64,000 bases of DNA from Planococcus salinus (GCF_003719725.1 NZ_RIAX01000001.1:456250-520249), one strand, 5' to 3'; counted from the first letter of the stretch, positions 16,620-25,614 are shown. Translations and numbers: made by a program. The notes: generated by a model not told the origin, from the letters alone.

Positions 16620-17069
16620 TCATATATCATTCGCCCAGTATTTTGAGTAATGAAGCATCTCTTCTTGCTCCATGCCCATCTGTTCATACAATTTCTGTGC
16701 TTTTTTATTGTCCTTCGCTGTTTCGAGTGTGAGATAACGGGCTTCTTTTTCTTTGCAATACTCATAGCACCGCTCTATTAGTCTTCTCCCGATGCCTTGC
16801 TGTCGAAAATTTTGATCGACATATAAATCATTCAGAATGTAAGCTCTTTGCAACGCGACTGATGAAAATGTTGGGTAGAGCTGCACAAATCCGGCCGGCT
16901 CCTCATTGATCAAAGCGATGAAAATAATCGACTCCTCTTTTGAGACCCGCTCTTCCAAAAACTCTTTTACAGCCTGTACATCTGTCGGCTGTTCAGTAAA
17001 TTGTCTATACGCATCGAATAACGGAACGACTGAATGGATGGTAGCCATTGTGACTTGTTCAATATGCAT
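16620..17069 (-). CDS. GNAT-family N-acetyltransferase
   Basis: 149 residues from the ATG at 17069, chosen for the upstream AGAGGGCGAAGAC. The acetyl-CoA motif A is clear: LNDLYVDQNFRQQGIGRRLIERC (R/Q-x-x-G-x-G/A type), and motif B follows in YLTLETAKDNKKAQKLYEQMGM. Such enzymes acetylate amines on small molecules or protein N-termini; the substrate is not predictable. It stands alone, just downstream of the sigma-4-like gene but behind that gene's terminator. Confidence 0.85.
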   Translation of the reverse strand: MHIEQVTMATIHSVVPLFDAYRQFTEQPTDVQAVKEFLEERVSKEESIIFIALINEEPAGFVQLYPTFSSVALQRAYILNDLYVDQNFRQQGIGRRLIERCYEYCKEKEARYLTLETAKDNKKAQKLYEQMGMEQEEMLHYSKYWANDI

Positions 17070-17156
17070 GTCTTCGCCCTCTTTTCTTTTCATTTTTTGT
17101 TTTGCAACATTCAGCACGATAATAGATGTCATTCAAAAAGAGACCGAAATGAAAAT

Positions 17157-17186
17157 AAGCTGTGATATTTTCCAATATCACAGCTT
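17157..17186 (-). terminator. Terminator between the sigma-4-like gene and the GNAT gene
   Basis: Perfect 13-base arms, AAGCTGTGATATT and its complement, with a 4-base loop. On the minus strand it is followed by ATTTTCATTT. Confidence 0.8.
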
Positions 17187-17211
17187 CCTGAATAAAATCC
17201 TTCCATTTACC

Positions 17212-17463
17212 TTATGAGACCACCCAGTCATTCCGCAAACCAATTGCGTAGGCAATCCGTTCAGCGACAGCCGCTTCCTTCAAGCCCATATGCCTGGCAA
17301 TCTCTTCGTTCTCCATCCCCTGGAAAAATCTTCTTACGAGTATATCGCGGTCCAATATCTCTAAATCACACATCAAATACAAAAGTTCATTTCTATTATC
17401 CTTGGCAAACTTCTCCGGCGAATCTGGCAACAATTCTCCTGATTCTACATCATTCTTCTTCAT
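17212..17463 (-). CDS. Small HTH protein resembling sigma-70 region 4
   Basis: 83 residues from the ATG at 17463, which has a strong GGGAGGCGGCTGAA ribosome binding site. The second half (ILDRDILVRRFFQGMENEEIARHMGLKEAAVAERIAYAI) has the pattern of sigma-factor region 4: the 'RDILVRRFF' helix, the 'S/NEEIARHMG' turn and a recognition helix. There is no region 2, so it is not a sigma factor on its own. It could be a small DNA-binding regulator, an anti-sigma-like partner or a phage-type late activator. The function is unknown. Confidence 0.55.
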   Translation of the reverse strand: MKKNDVESGELLPDSPEKFAKDNRNELLYLMCDLEILDRDILVRRFFQGMENEEIARHMGLKEAAVAERIAYAIGLRNDWVVS

Positions 17464-17863
17464 TTCAGCCGCCTCCCATAATCTATAGCCGGTTCTCCAT
17501 TCTTTATCCGACAATTGTTACATTAATTCCCATCGCATATACTTTTATTGTACTATAGATAACATTTTATAAAACCCATATTAATGGAATAAATAAGAAA
17601 AGTTTGAAAGTTCAAAGGGAAATTAACCTTGCGTTCAAATAATAACGAGTTGAGCAGGAAGAAAGAATTGGATTTACATCTCTTTTAAATTACATAAGTT
17701 AAATCAACATGCGGCAGAGAAATGGGAACAATCTCCTCTGCGGCTGGATTGCCTTTCTAAGGATTTTACGAACAATTCTTTCTGCCATGTCCTGCCCTAT
17801 CATTAATAAACCTGTAACTTTTCCATCTCTTTTCCAGTCTGATGCAGTAAAGGAGGGCTACAG
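17464..17863. other. Intergenic stretch before the serpins
   Basis: About 400 bases between divergently oriented genes. No convincing coding frame is seen. It ends with AAAGGAGGGCTACAG, the ribosome binding site of the first serpin. A similar spacing and leader (CAGTCT, then a GGAGGGCTG ribosome binding site) precedes the second serpin, so the promoter regions may be duplicated too. Confidence 0.45.
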
Positions 17864-19135
17864 ATGCAAAAAACCTTACAGTCATTCATTATCTTCGGAC
17901 TGATGGCAGGAGTTGCGGGCTGCGGTACGACACAAGATGCAGCCAACTCCACCGGAACGGACAAAACAGAAACCCCCAGCATGGAAATTGGAAATGACAT
18001 TGAGTACGGGGAGATGGATTATGAATTGATTGCGGACGCAAGCAACAAACTTGGCATGAAGATGCTGAAAGATTTATCCAGCGTGGAAGACGAAAATATC
18101 TTCGTGTCGCCAACAAGTTTATACATGGCGCTCGCGATGGTCTATAACGGAGCGGCCGGCGTGACGAAAGATGAAATTGCGGACGTGCTGGAAGCGGAAG
18201 GGCTTTCCCCTGAAGAAATGAACAAAGCAAATGCCTCACTCATCTCGATGCTGTCCAGTGATTCAGAGGACATTGAATTGAATATCGCCAATTCCATCTG
18301 GGTGAAAGACAATTATGAGTTTCTGGGGGATTTTACGAAAAGCAGCCAGGATTAATACAATGCGAAAATCGAAGCGATTGATGTAATGGATCCGGCTTCA
18401 GCGGATTTGATCAATGCTTGGGTCAGTGATGCAACCAATGGCAAAATTGAAGAAATGGCTTCCAAGCCGCTGCCCGGCAGTTTGGTGACCATGCTGCTGA
18501 ATGCGATTTACTTTAATGGAAGCTGGCAGTTTCCTTTTTCCGAGGAATTAACAGAAGAACAGCCTTTCTACTTGTCTGACGGTTCAACAGCAGACGTGCC
18601 GCTCATGACATTACGCAGTGAGCTTTCTTACCTGGAAACAAAAAACTTTCAGGCAGTGTCGCTTCCGTATGGAGAAGGCGAAATGAACATGCATGTATTT
18701 CTGCCGGCTGAAGATTCTTCTCTCGACAAATTCAAAGCATCGATGAGTGAAGAAAAATGGGCCGCGTGGCTAACAGAATTCAAGGCGAAGGAAGGTACTG
18801 TGATGCTGCCGAAATTCGAATTGGAGTATGAAGTGAATTTAAATAATACTTTGCAGCGACTCGGCATGGAGACAGCCTTCAGCAGTGTTGACTTATCAAA
18901 TATGTTTGAGGAAAGCAGCGGTTTGTTCATCAGTGAAGTGAAACAGAAAAGCTATATCGACGTGAACGAAAAAGGAACGGAAGCAGCAGCGGCCACTTCA
19001 ATAATGGTCGAAGAATCTGGACCCGCAGAACCACCGTTTGAAATGAACGTAAACCGGCCGTTCTTCTTTGCGATTACCGATGAAGAAACCGGTGTGATTT
19101 TGTTCATGGGGTCGATTGAGAATCCGGTAAAATAG
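17864..19135 (+). pseudogene. Lipoprotein serpin 1, interrupted by an in-frame nonsense codon
   Basis: One continuous frame with a single TAA at 18353-18355. The serpin fold continues immediately behind it (SSQD-stop-YNAKIEAIDV), aligning with QDYFNAKTEKIDV in serpin 2, so a Tyr codon became TAA. The signal peptide ends in the lipobox VAGC. The C-terminal half keeps LLNAIYFNGSWQFPF, the reactive-loop hinge EKGTEAAAATSIMV and the end NRPFFFAITDEETGVILFMG. Serpins trap proteases by loop insertion, and the Ala-rich hinge is the inhibitory type. Either the gene is dead or an N-terminal fragment (163 residues) is made. A sequencing error at this one codon cannot be excluded. Confidence 0.85.
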
Positions 19136-19145
19136 AACATCAAGT

Positions 19146-19193
19146 AGAGTGAACAAAACCCGTACGGTACGGGATCGGTTCACTCTTCTTTTT
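19146..19193 (+). terminator. Terminator of serpin 1
   Basis: Nested stem: AGAGTGAAC...GTTCACTCT outside, CCCGTAC/GTACGGG inside, followed by TCTTTTT. Confidence 0.88.
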
Positions 19194-19354
19194 ACCACTT
19201 TTTTAATTGTATATTAAGATTTATATATTAGGTCTGTGACTGTATTCATGTTTTTCTTTACTCAATAAAATCATTCACCCTAAAACGATTTCATCTATTT
19301 TGAAACTTTTCCACTTGTGCCCAGTCTAATGTGGTAAACGGGGAGGGCTGCCAT

Positions 19355-20617
19355 ATGAATCAAACATTGAAAATTTTGATGATGGCCGGACTGGTTTTTG
19401 GCCTGACTGCCTGTAATACGGCAACACAGCAGGCAAATCCTGAAACTGGCGGAGACGTGAAGAGTTTGGTGATTGCAGAAGATGTCGAGTATGGACAAGA
19501 GGATTACAAGAAAATCGTCAATGCGAATAATCAGCTGGGAATGGATCTGATAGCGCAAGTGCCGGCGGATGATTACGGCAATATGTTCGTATCTCCATTG
19601 AGCCTGTATATGGCACTGTCCATGCTGTACAACGGCGCAGCTGGCGACACAAAAGCGGAAATTGCGGATGTGCTTCATGCTACGATTTCACCCGATGAAA
19701 TGAACAAAGCGAACGCATCGCTTTCGATGATGCTGGCCGGAAATTCCGACAGCGTTCAGCTCGCTATTTCAAATTCCATCTGGTTGAATCAGTCATACGA
19801 CTTCCAACCGGAATTTGCCCAAAATACGCAGGATTACTTCAATGCCAAGACTGAAAAGATCGATGTGAGTGATCCTGAATCTGCCGACTTGATCAATGGC
19901 TGGGTGAAGGATTCAACAAACGGCATGATCGAGAAAATGGTGGAGAAACCGCTGCCCAAAAATCTGAAGACGATTCTATTGAATGCGGTTTATTTCAATG
20001 GTAAGTGGCACACACCGTTCGAGGAAAAAAACACCGAAGAGCAACCATTCCATCTGGCAGATGGGACAACTGTCGACATGCCGTTCATGAAGATGGAGCA
20101 ACACTGGAGCTATATGGAGAATGACCAGTTCCAGGCAGTGGCTCTCCCTTATGGCGACTGGGAAGCCAGCATGTATGTATTTCTTCCGAAAGAACATTCT
20201 TCACTTGAAGAATTTAAAACTGCCTTGACGCCTGATAACTGGAACAACTGGCGCCGGTCCTTCAACACGGGAGAAGGATTGGTATCGCTGCCAAAATTTG
20301 AGATGGAATATGAGATACAGCTAAACGACGCGTTGATGGCGCTTGGCATGGAAACCGCATTCGGCGCTTCCGACTTGTCGAATATGTACGAGCAAGGCAG
20401 CGGCCAGATCAGTCACGTCAAGCAGAAAACGGCACTCAAAGTGGATGAAAAAGGTACGGAAGCGGCAGCCGTGACAGAAGTTGCAATCGCAGTATCCAGC
20501 GAACAGCCAGAACACTTCACTTTGGAAGTCAACCGACCGTTTTTCGTTGCCATCGAAGACACAGAAACAAGCACTATTCTCTTCCTGGGAGCTGTCTCGA
20601 ATCCAGCAGTGGAATAA
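19355..20617 (+). CDS. Lipoprotein serpin 2 (serine/cysteine protease inhibitor)
   Basis: 420 residues from the ATG at 19355, behind GGGGAGGGCTGCCAT. The signal peptide ends in LTAC, so the serpin should be tethered to the outer membrane face. Core serpin signatures are intact: MFVSPLSLYMALSMLYNGAAGDT, LLNAVYFNGKWHTPF, ALPYGDWEASMYVFLP, the hinge DEKGTEAAAVTEVAIAV and the C-terminal NRPFFVAIEDTETSTILFLGAV. The hinge with small residues predicts an inhibitor rather than a non-inhibitory serpin. The reactive loop (AIAVSSEQPEHF) lacks an obvious Arg/Lys P1, so trypsin-like targets are unlikely. It is a tandem duplicate of serpin 1. Bacterial serpins may guard against own or foreign proteases. 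Confidence 0.93.
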   Translation: MNQTLKILMMAGLVFGLTACNTATQQANPETGGDVKSLVIAEDVEYGQEDYKKIVNANNQLGMDLIAQVPADDYGNMFVSPLSLYMALSMLYNGAAGDTKAEIADVLHATISPDEMNKANASLSMMLAGNSDSVQLAISNSIWLNQSYDFQPEFAQNTQDYFNAKTEKIDVSDPESADLINGWVKDSTNGMIEKMVEKPLPKNLKTILLNAVYFNGKWHTPFEEKNTEEQPFHLADGTTVDMPFMKMEQHWSYMENDQFQAVALPYGDWEASMYVFLPKEHSSLEEFKTALTPDNWNNWRRSFNTGEGLVSLPKFEMEYEIQLNDALMALGMETAFGASDLSNMYEQGSGQISHVKQKTALKVDEKGTEAAAVTEVAIAVSSEQPEHFTLEVNRPFFVAIEDTETSTILFLGAVSNPAVE

Positions 20618-20724
20618 GGAAAAAATGATTTATATATATATCATTCCTGACTGCTTTCATTTGAACTGCTCCTACTTTGCTGTGTTCCAGCAAAAAATGT
20701 ATTTAATTTTACAAAACCAAAATT

Positions 20725-20744
20725 ATGTATTACAATGTATTACA
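20725..20744 (+). promoter_or_regulatory. Tandem repeat, likely operator of the toxin-antitoxin pair
   Basis: ATGTATTACA occurs twice back to back, 22 bases before the antitoxin start. Ribbon-helix-helix antitoxins usually bind such short tandem sites to repress their own operon. Confidence 0.6.
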
Positions 20745-20766
20745 AAGAATCTGAGGAGGTTTTTAC

Positions 20767-20979
20767 ATGGCGACTATATCATTACGGGTTGATGAGCGCG
20801 ACAGCAAGCTGATTCGTGATTATGCTAAACTCAAAAAGACGTCTGTTTCCGATTTAATGAGAAATGCTATTATTGAAAAAATTGAGGATGAAATTGATTT
20901 AGAGAACTTTGACCGTGTACTCGATAGTATGGAGAAAACCCATTCTCTTGAAGACGTCAAAAAAGAATTGGGTTTATAA
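20767..20979 (+). CDS. Type II antitoxin, ribbon-helix-helix (RelB/DUF6290-like)
   Basis: 70 residues. The N-terminus MATISLRVDERDSKLIRDYAKLKKTSVSDLMRNAI is a ribbon-helix-helix DNA-binding unit (beta strand ATISLRVD, then two helices). The C-terminal helix with acidic residues (IEDEIDLENFDRVLDSME) should wrap the toxin. A CTGAGGAGGTTTTTAC ribosome binding site precedes the ATG. The toxin gene begins six bases after its stop codon. The tandem repeat upstream is the likely autoregulatory site. Confidence 0.9.
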   Translation: MATISLRVDERDSKLIRDYAKLKKTSVSDLMRNAIIEKIEDEIDLENFDRVLDSMEKTHSLEDVKKELGL

Positions 20980-20985
20980 GCAAAC

Positions 20986-21249
20986 ATGTATACCGTTCGT
21001 TTTTCAGATGTGGCATTAAAGAAGTTGAAGAAGATGGATCGATACCAAGCGTCTTTATTGATCGGTTGGATCGAGAAGAACTTAGTGAACAGCTCAGATC
21101 CCCGTTCTCAAGGGAAACCGTTGGTCGCTAACCATAAAGGAAAGTGGCGTTACCGTGTTGGCGATTATCGGATCCTTGCGCTGATTGAGGACGAAGAGAT
21201 TGTCATCACCGTTATTGATGTTGGCCACCGCAAAGACATTTACGATTAA
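20986..21249 (+). CDS. Type II toxin, RelE/ParE superfamily mRNA interferase
   Basis: 87 residues with the RelE fold. MYTVRFSDVALKKLKKMDRYQASLLIGWIEKNL forms the first strand and helices. The C-terminal sheet holds GKWRYRVGDYRILALIEDEEIVITVIDVGHRKDIYD, with the Arg/His/Tyr residues (RYRVGDYR, GHRKDIY) used for ribosome-dependent mRNA cleavage. It follows the antitoxin directly and the pair ends at a terminator overlapping its stop. Length and motif are intact, so it is probably functional. Confidence 0.92.
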   Translation: MYTVRFSDVALKKLKKMDRYQASLLIGWIEKNLVNSSDPRSQGKPLVANHKGKWRYRVGDYRILALIEDEEIVITVIDVGHRKDIYD

Positions 21250-21293
21250 AAAGAAGCCGCGTTTCTATTCAGGACCGCGGCTTCTTTTTATTC
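21248..21293 (+). terminator. Terminator of the toxin-antitoxin operon
   Basis: Arms AAAAAGAAGCCGCG and CGCGGCTTCTTTTT around a 14-base loop, with the T-tract inside the arm. It is symmetrical and may act on both strands. Confidence 0.88.
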
Positions 21294-21507
21294 AGAATTA
21301 CTTATAGGAAGAATCCATTCCTGTTTTCGCTGTACACCGATTTTTCTAACATCTTTTTACCTTGAAATTGTGATTTCTTTCGGATAGTTTTGTACTTAGC
21401 ACTCTCCAAAATGATATTCACCTAAGTCTAGCAATATGTTAACTGAATAGCTATTTGAATCCTCTTGTAAAACGTCGGAACCAACGAGTTGCATGGTAAG
21501 ATTCAAA

Positions 21508-21678
21508 TCAATTCTCTTTCTCACGCTTGAGCTTTTCCTGTTCTTCGCGAAGTTGGCGCACTTCTTCTTTCAGTTTCCTTACTTCCTCTTTATCATCTTC
21601 TCTATGTCTCGTTGTCCCAAAAAATATTGCCATTCCAACTATAAGCAGGATAAATAAGACGTCAAATAAAAATACCAA
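21508..21678 (-). CDS. 56-residue membrane protein with coiled-coil tail
   Basis: A short gene found by reading the minus strand: TTG start at 21678 behind a strong CGAGGAGGGGGTAGACT. The product has one N-terminal hydrophobic helix (VFLFDVLFILLIVGMAIFF), then a highly charged, heptad-like tail (EEVRKLKEEVRQLREEQEKL) that should form a coiled coil in the cytoplasm. This layout recalls small Bacillus membrane scaffolds and phage-shock-type or LapA-like proteins; no specific family is assigned. Clean codon usage, the amphipathic pattern and the ribosome binding site all support it. Confidence 0.65.
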   Translation of the reverse strand: MVFLFDVLFILLIVGMAIFFGTTRHREDDKEEVRKLKEEVRQLREEQEKLKREKEN

Positions 21679-21699
21679 AGTCTACCCCCTCCTCGAACT

Positions 21700-22194
21700 T
21701 TTGTCTGCTTGTTACAAGTACTTTGGGTATGCTCTCTGTCTGAGATGGCAATTTCGAGAAAAATTAACCGGATTAGTATGTTATGTACCAATCTCTTTTC
21801 CTTCTCAACTTCCAATGAAAATTAATTGAATTTATAATACTTTCATTTGCAGAAACCCTTTTGTGTCCCCCTTCACATATTACCGATTTTGGTATTCCAC
21901 CAGAGAAGTCGTTCTCTTAGCCGACGACTCGATCTTTGTCCATTTCTTTACCCTTCGCTTTTAGAACAAAAAACCCTTCAAAAAGTTACTCCAATCATTC
22001 AGCAAAGAGACCAGATGGGGCAGTATCTGCGTAGTATTCGCCTCTTCTCTCCCTCTGTCTTCAATCAGCTTCTGATAATCTGAGGATATGTAAACTTAAA
22101 TTTCTTCCTATGTAGGTGAATAAATCCGATTCAATAGTAAGTTCTAAAAGACAACTTCATGATTCTAGGAAAAATAAATAACAAACGGTCGAGA
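21700..22194. other. Intergenic stretch, no supported gene
   Basis: About 500 bases. The plus-strand open frame 21847-22083 has no ribosome binding site and an odd composition (Leu/Arg/Pro/Gln). I see no terminator or repeat of note. It could be eroded coding sequence. Confidence 0.4.
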
Positions 22195-22701
22195 TTACAC
22201 TTCTACTTGAGTACAAATCAAGTCGAGTATATCTTTTTGAGTCATCTCTTCAGTTAGCATCTTTTCGCATTCTACGCCAAGCTGATCGTTGGGGCTCCAC
22301 CAGGAACGCAACGACTCTTCCCCAAATTCCTCTGCTTGAGGGCGCGAATTATGGCGTTCGACTGTACTCTTAAAAGATAAATCAAAATAATAGATATAGG
22401 CATTTCCCTCATAAAAACGAATCAAGCCTTCCAGCATCTCTTTATAACGCTGTTTTACAAAAATTCCTTCCAAAATGACAAAATTACATTTTCCTTTGCC
22501 GTATTCGGTAATTTGCCTGATTAACTCTTGCGAAATGTTTCCTTCTCGATCACGAACCATCAACATTTCTCGTCGGACCATGTCTTGCGAAACCAAAAGA
22601 GTCCCTTCTCCAAAATGATGTTGCAGCCTTTTCGCTATGGTTGTTTTGCCACTCCCCGAATTTCCACGCAAGATAATGAGTGTTGTTTCTATTTGACCCA
22701 C
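22195..22701 (-). CDS. P-loop NTPase, small-molecule/zeta-like kinase
   Basis: 168 residues. The Walker A motif is LRGNSGSGKTTIAKRL (residues ~10-25). A Walker-B-like segment is CNFVILEGIFV, and a later HNSRPQAEEFGEESLRSWW fits the lid of adenylate/gluconate-kinase relatives. Proteins of this kind are annotated as kinase or AAA ATPase; the phosphate acceptor is unknown. The start is GTG at 22701 and no ATG is available. A GGAAAGGGG stretch lies immediately before it, with poor spacing, so the exact start is uncertain. It is next to another small P-loop kinase and an APH-like kinase, but intergenic gaps of >100 bases argue against one operon. Confidence 0.75.
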   Translation of the reverse strand: MGQIETTLIILRGNSGSGKTTIAKRLQHHFGEGTLLVSQDMVRREMLMVRDREGNISQELIRQITEYGKGKCNFVILEGIFVKQRYKEMLEGLIRFYEGNAYIYYFDLSFKSTVERHNSRPQAEEFGEESLRSWWSPNDQLGVECEKMLTEEMTQKDILDLICTQVEV

Positions 22702-22835
22702 CCCTTTCCAAAGAGTTAATTGCTTACTTATCCAGCTATCCTAGTTCTTTTATTGTCGCTTCTTCATATCTTTCCTTCCTACTAAAAGCTAACAGTTAAA
22801 TTTTATTTAAATTCTTGCACTTTTTCAGTCTAGAC

Positions 22836-23339
22836 TTAGATAGTGTCTAAAAAATGCTGAGCTTCTTTCGGCGACTTTAAAATAATGATTGCTTTATCTT
22901 TTGGCAGTTTCTCTAGTCTCTGCAGAACGATAGGTCTTATTGTTTTAGGGTAATTCCAGATCCATTTAATAAAATTTAAATCGAACCTTTCTTCTACACC
23001 TTCTGCCATATCAGGTCTTTTTCTGTTACGGTATTGTACCATCCGTTTCAATGCCCGATATGTACAAAGGGTACGATTAAAATCTAGGAATATTACAGTG
23101 TCTGCCGCATTTAATCGAATATCCATGGTTCCGTTATAATTCCCGTCAATAATCCATTCTGCTTTCTTTACTAACTGGTGTTGAACTTTTCTTTGTTCTT
23201 CTTTCGAAGTTGGTTGCCAGTTCGGTTTCCAAAAAAGGGCATCCAAGTGATATACCTCTATATTCAACTTCGAACCCATCTCACGAGCAAGAGTTGACTT
23301 ACCAGATCCTCCTGAGCCAATCAAAGCAATCCTTTTCAT
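22836..23339 (-). CDS. P-loop AAA/adenylate-kinase-like protein (FlaR-like 'topology modulation')
   Basis: 167 residues from the ATG at 23339, behind GGGGGATTCC. Walker A is IGSGGSGKSTLAREMG. Characteristic next motifs are HLDALFWKPNWQPT and WIIDGNYNGTMDIRLNAADTVIFLDFNR, the signature of proteins named DNA topology modulation protein/FlaR in Bacillales. These belong to the adenylate/shikimate kinase-like group; the name reflects an old phenotype, and the true reaction is unknown. Confidence 0.82.
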   Translation of the reverse strand: MKRIALIGSGGSGKSTLAREMGSKLNIEVYHLDALFWKPNWQPTSKEEQRKVQHQLVKKAEWIIDGNYNGTMDIRLNAADTVIFLDFNRTLCTYRALKRMVQYRNRKRPDMAEGVEERFDLNFIKWIWNYPKTIRPIVLQRLEKLPKDKAIIILKSPKEAQHFLDTI

Positions 23340-23457
23340 GGAATCCCCCATCCTTAAGCATGGTTTTTATAGTTATTGCCACTTTTTAATTTTTACATGC
23401 TTTTAATCAGCGTGCAGTCAGATGGCAGAAAACGATACCGATGATTCAAAAGCCGTT

Positions 23458-24321
23458 TTACCCTAAGATTTTTTTCAAGATAGTTAAATTCTCGTTGAGA
23501 AATGAGGCGTTTTTTTCAGCACCACGACGCTTGCACCAGCCAATACTATTGAAGGCATCAGTAAATTGATAAAATGGCAACACAGCGTCCATGTCGATTA
23601 AGGGTCTGATACTTTTATAGCCATCTTGATAGGACTGGTATAAATTCGTATCAAAGCATAGAAAATCACGATACAGTTTGGTGAAATCAACTTCTGTTGA
23701 ACCAAATTGCACACTTTCAAAGTCGATTATGCCCGAAACGTTATCCTTATCCACAATGATATTGGCCGGACGAAAATCCATATGGAGAAAGCTTGGACCA
23801 TCTGGAGAAGGAAGCCGTTGTTTCATTTCATTAAATTTCGCTATGCTTCGATCATACAAATGTGCGTCTATAATCTCTCTTACATCTTCAGCAAAATTGT
23901 AAAATTGGGTTTCAACAAAATTTAACCAGTTAGAAAATTCATTCTCTATACTCTTTGACTCGTTCTTAGCTGTTGGCTGAATGTTGTGCAGCGTAGCATG
24001 TAATACTCCGACTTGAAAGGCTACTGCTGATGAAGCTTGTAGTGTTAACGGCTTTCCTTTTAATTCAGATAGCAAAAATGCGCCTGGACATTCCTCATTA
24101 CCAGACCAGTGAGCTAACATTTCCGGAATTGAAACTTTCCCCTTTAAGATTTCATACGCTTCCAATTCTCGCTGGTATTTCTCTTTTGTATAAGGGATTT
24201 TCACATAGACATTCTTACCATTAAGTAATTTACATTTATACACGTTTGAACTATAGGAATCTTCGACCTCATTTATTGCTAGTGTTTGTACTCCCAACTG
24301 CTCGAGAACTTCATCCAACAT
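23458..24321 (-). CDS. Aminoglycoside phosphotransferase (APH)-family kinase
   Basis: 287 residues from the ATG at 24321 (GGCGGAGAGTTTC upstream; the longer frame to 24381 lacks a good site). The protein-kinase-like fold is visible: VYVKIPYTKEKYQRELEAYEIL (ATP-binding Lys), PGAFLLSELKGKPL (hinge), the Brenner motif FLHMDFRPANIIVDKDNVSGIIDFESV with catalytic Asp, Asn and metal-binding Asp. Family members phosphorylate aminoglycosides, macrolides, homoserine, choline or other small alcohols. Nothing here identifies a resistance function; a housekeeping small-molecule kinase is as likely. Confidence 0.82.
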   Translation of the reverse strand: MLDEVLEQLGVQTLAINEVEDSYSSNVYKCKLLNGKNVYVKIPYTKEKYQRELEAYEILKGKVSIPEMLAHWSGNEECPGAFLLSELKGKPLTLQASSAVAFQVGVLHATLHNIQPTAKNESKSIENEFSNWLNFVETQFYNFAEDVREIIDAHLYDRSIAKFNEMKQRLPSPDGPSFLHMDFRPANIIVDKDNVSGIIDFESVQFGSTEVDFTKLYRDFLCFDTNLYQSYQDGYKSIRPLIDMDAVLPFYQFTDAFNSIGWCKRRGAEKNASFLNENLTILKKILG

Positions 24322-24533
24322 GAAACTCTCCGCCTTTCCCTTCAATTTGTTTCCTTTTCTAAAAGTAGTTCTGCTACTCATACCTGATTGTATTTGTCGG
24401 TTTAAATTTTGTGAATCACCTTACCGCGAAGGATATATGGAATTACAGATTTATCCTCTTTTAAACCTTCAGCTTCAGTCGGTATACTTGACAGTTTTTT
24501 GCGGGAGACTTTTAGTACGCTCGCTCACCGATA

Positions 24534-25100
24534 CTACTGTATAGCCCCTTCAGCTGAAATTACTTCTTCATAATAGTCATGCAATAAACCATCAACGTCA
24601 TAAGCCGGATTCAGATCATTTTCCAACGTTACTCCTTGGGCTACTATCATATGTAGTTTTCCTATTCTGGTTTCGAACTCCCTAAAGAAATTCAAAAGTT
24701 CTTCATGATCGCCTAATCGGATTTGTTCTCCTGTATATAATTCTTCTGAATTGGCAGTTCTAAGAACTTCTTCCCTGTATACTTCGAATTGGAACTTAAA
24801 CTCGGGTACATCAGACATTCTCTTAAAGTTCAAATAGCCATTCAGTTCCCTCGTTTTCCCATTCAAACTTTCCAAGCTTTGGGCAATATCTTCTAACGTG
24901 TCTTGCTCCACTCTTTTCTCTTCAATAATTTGGAAGAGATCCTCCTGTAGAGCAGCCGTCTCCTCCTCCAAAACAGCAACACTGATTTTGGCGTAAGGTT
25001 CTGTAAAATTATTTAGTTCTTTCAATTTAAAATTTATAAATGATCCAATTACTAAACAGATCAATATAATAGATACGATGATGCTCTTCTTATATTTCAA
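24534..25100 (-). CDS. Single-pass membrane protein, unknown function
   Basis: 188 residues: one N-terminal TM (SIIVSIILICLVIGSFINF), then an extracytoplasmic, acidic, mostly helical domain rich in Glu/Leu (ISVAVLEEETAALQEDLFQII), probably coiled. No family recognised. It has an AGGAGGGAACG ribosome binding site before the ATG. The signal-anchor layout suggests an exported sensor-like or lipoprotein-like domain without a lipobox. Confidence 0.6.
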   Translation of the reverse strand: MKYKKSIIVSIILICLVIGSFINFKLKELNNFTEPYAKISVAVLEEETAALQEDLFQIIEEKRVEQDTLEDIAQSLESLNGKTRELNGYLNFKRMSDVPEFKFQFEVYREEVLRTANSEELYTGEQIRLGDHEELLNFFREFETRIGKLHMIVAQGVTLENDLNPAYDVDGLLHDYYEEVISAEGAIQ

Positions 25101-25512
25101 TACGTTCCCTCCTCCATAGTTGTCTTAAATAAAAATCGAATGTAATTCAATTCCTCTGCTTTTACATTCGAATTGTAAAAATAATTGTTAAGATGCTTCT
25201 CTTTATCCTAAGCACTTTATTATTCAGAATGGAGATTATTGGATACCTTAGAGGGATTGAAACATGAAAGAAGTAAATCAATGTCACTGATCCAGCCACT
25301 GTTACTTGATTAAATACCCGAAAGAAGTTTTATCCTGGGAAAACTAGTAAAACCACAAAGAAGACATTCACAAAATTAATTAGATTTTAAACATTCTTTA
25401 CACTCCATAAAAATATGCTGATAATTTTATATTATTAAAATTACCAGAAATGTTGAATAATGTAATTTTAACATAGTGCTGAATTATTTTTCCCTAATTA
25501 AATGGAAAAAAT
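25101..25512. other. Intergenic AT-rich stretch
   Basis: No coding frame, repeat or regulatory motif that I can support between the membrane protein gene and the terminator at 25513. Confidence 0.45.
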
Positions 25513-25545
25513 AGAACCTCCAATTAGATGGAAGTTCTGTTTTTT
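25513..25545 (-). terminator. Terminator downstream of the 25615 lipoprotein gene
   Basis: Arms AGAACCTCCA and TGGAAGTTCT with one mismatch, T-rich on both sides (TTTTTT on plus; ATTTTTTCC on minus), so it is possibly bidirectional. Confidence 0.7.
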
Positions 25546-25614
25546 GATTATTGTCTACTTTACCTACCAGCCAATTTAATAATACCTGCTAATCGAAAGG
25601 AATGTTCTCTAAAT

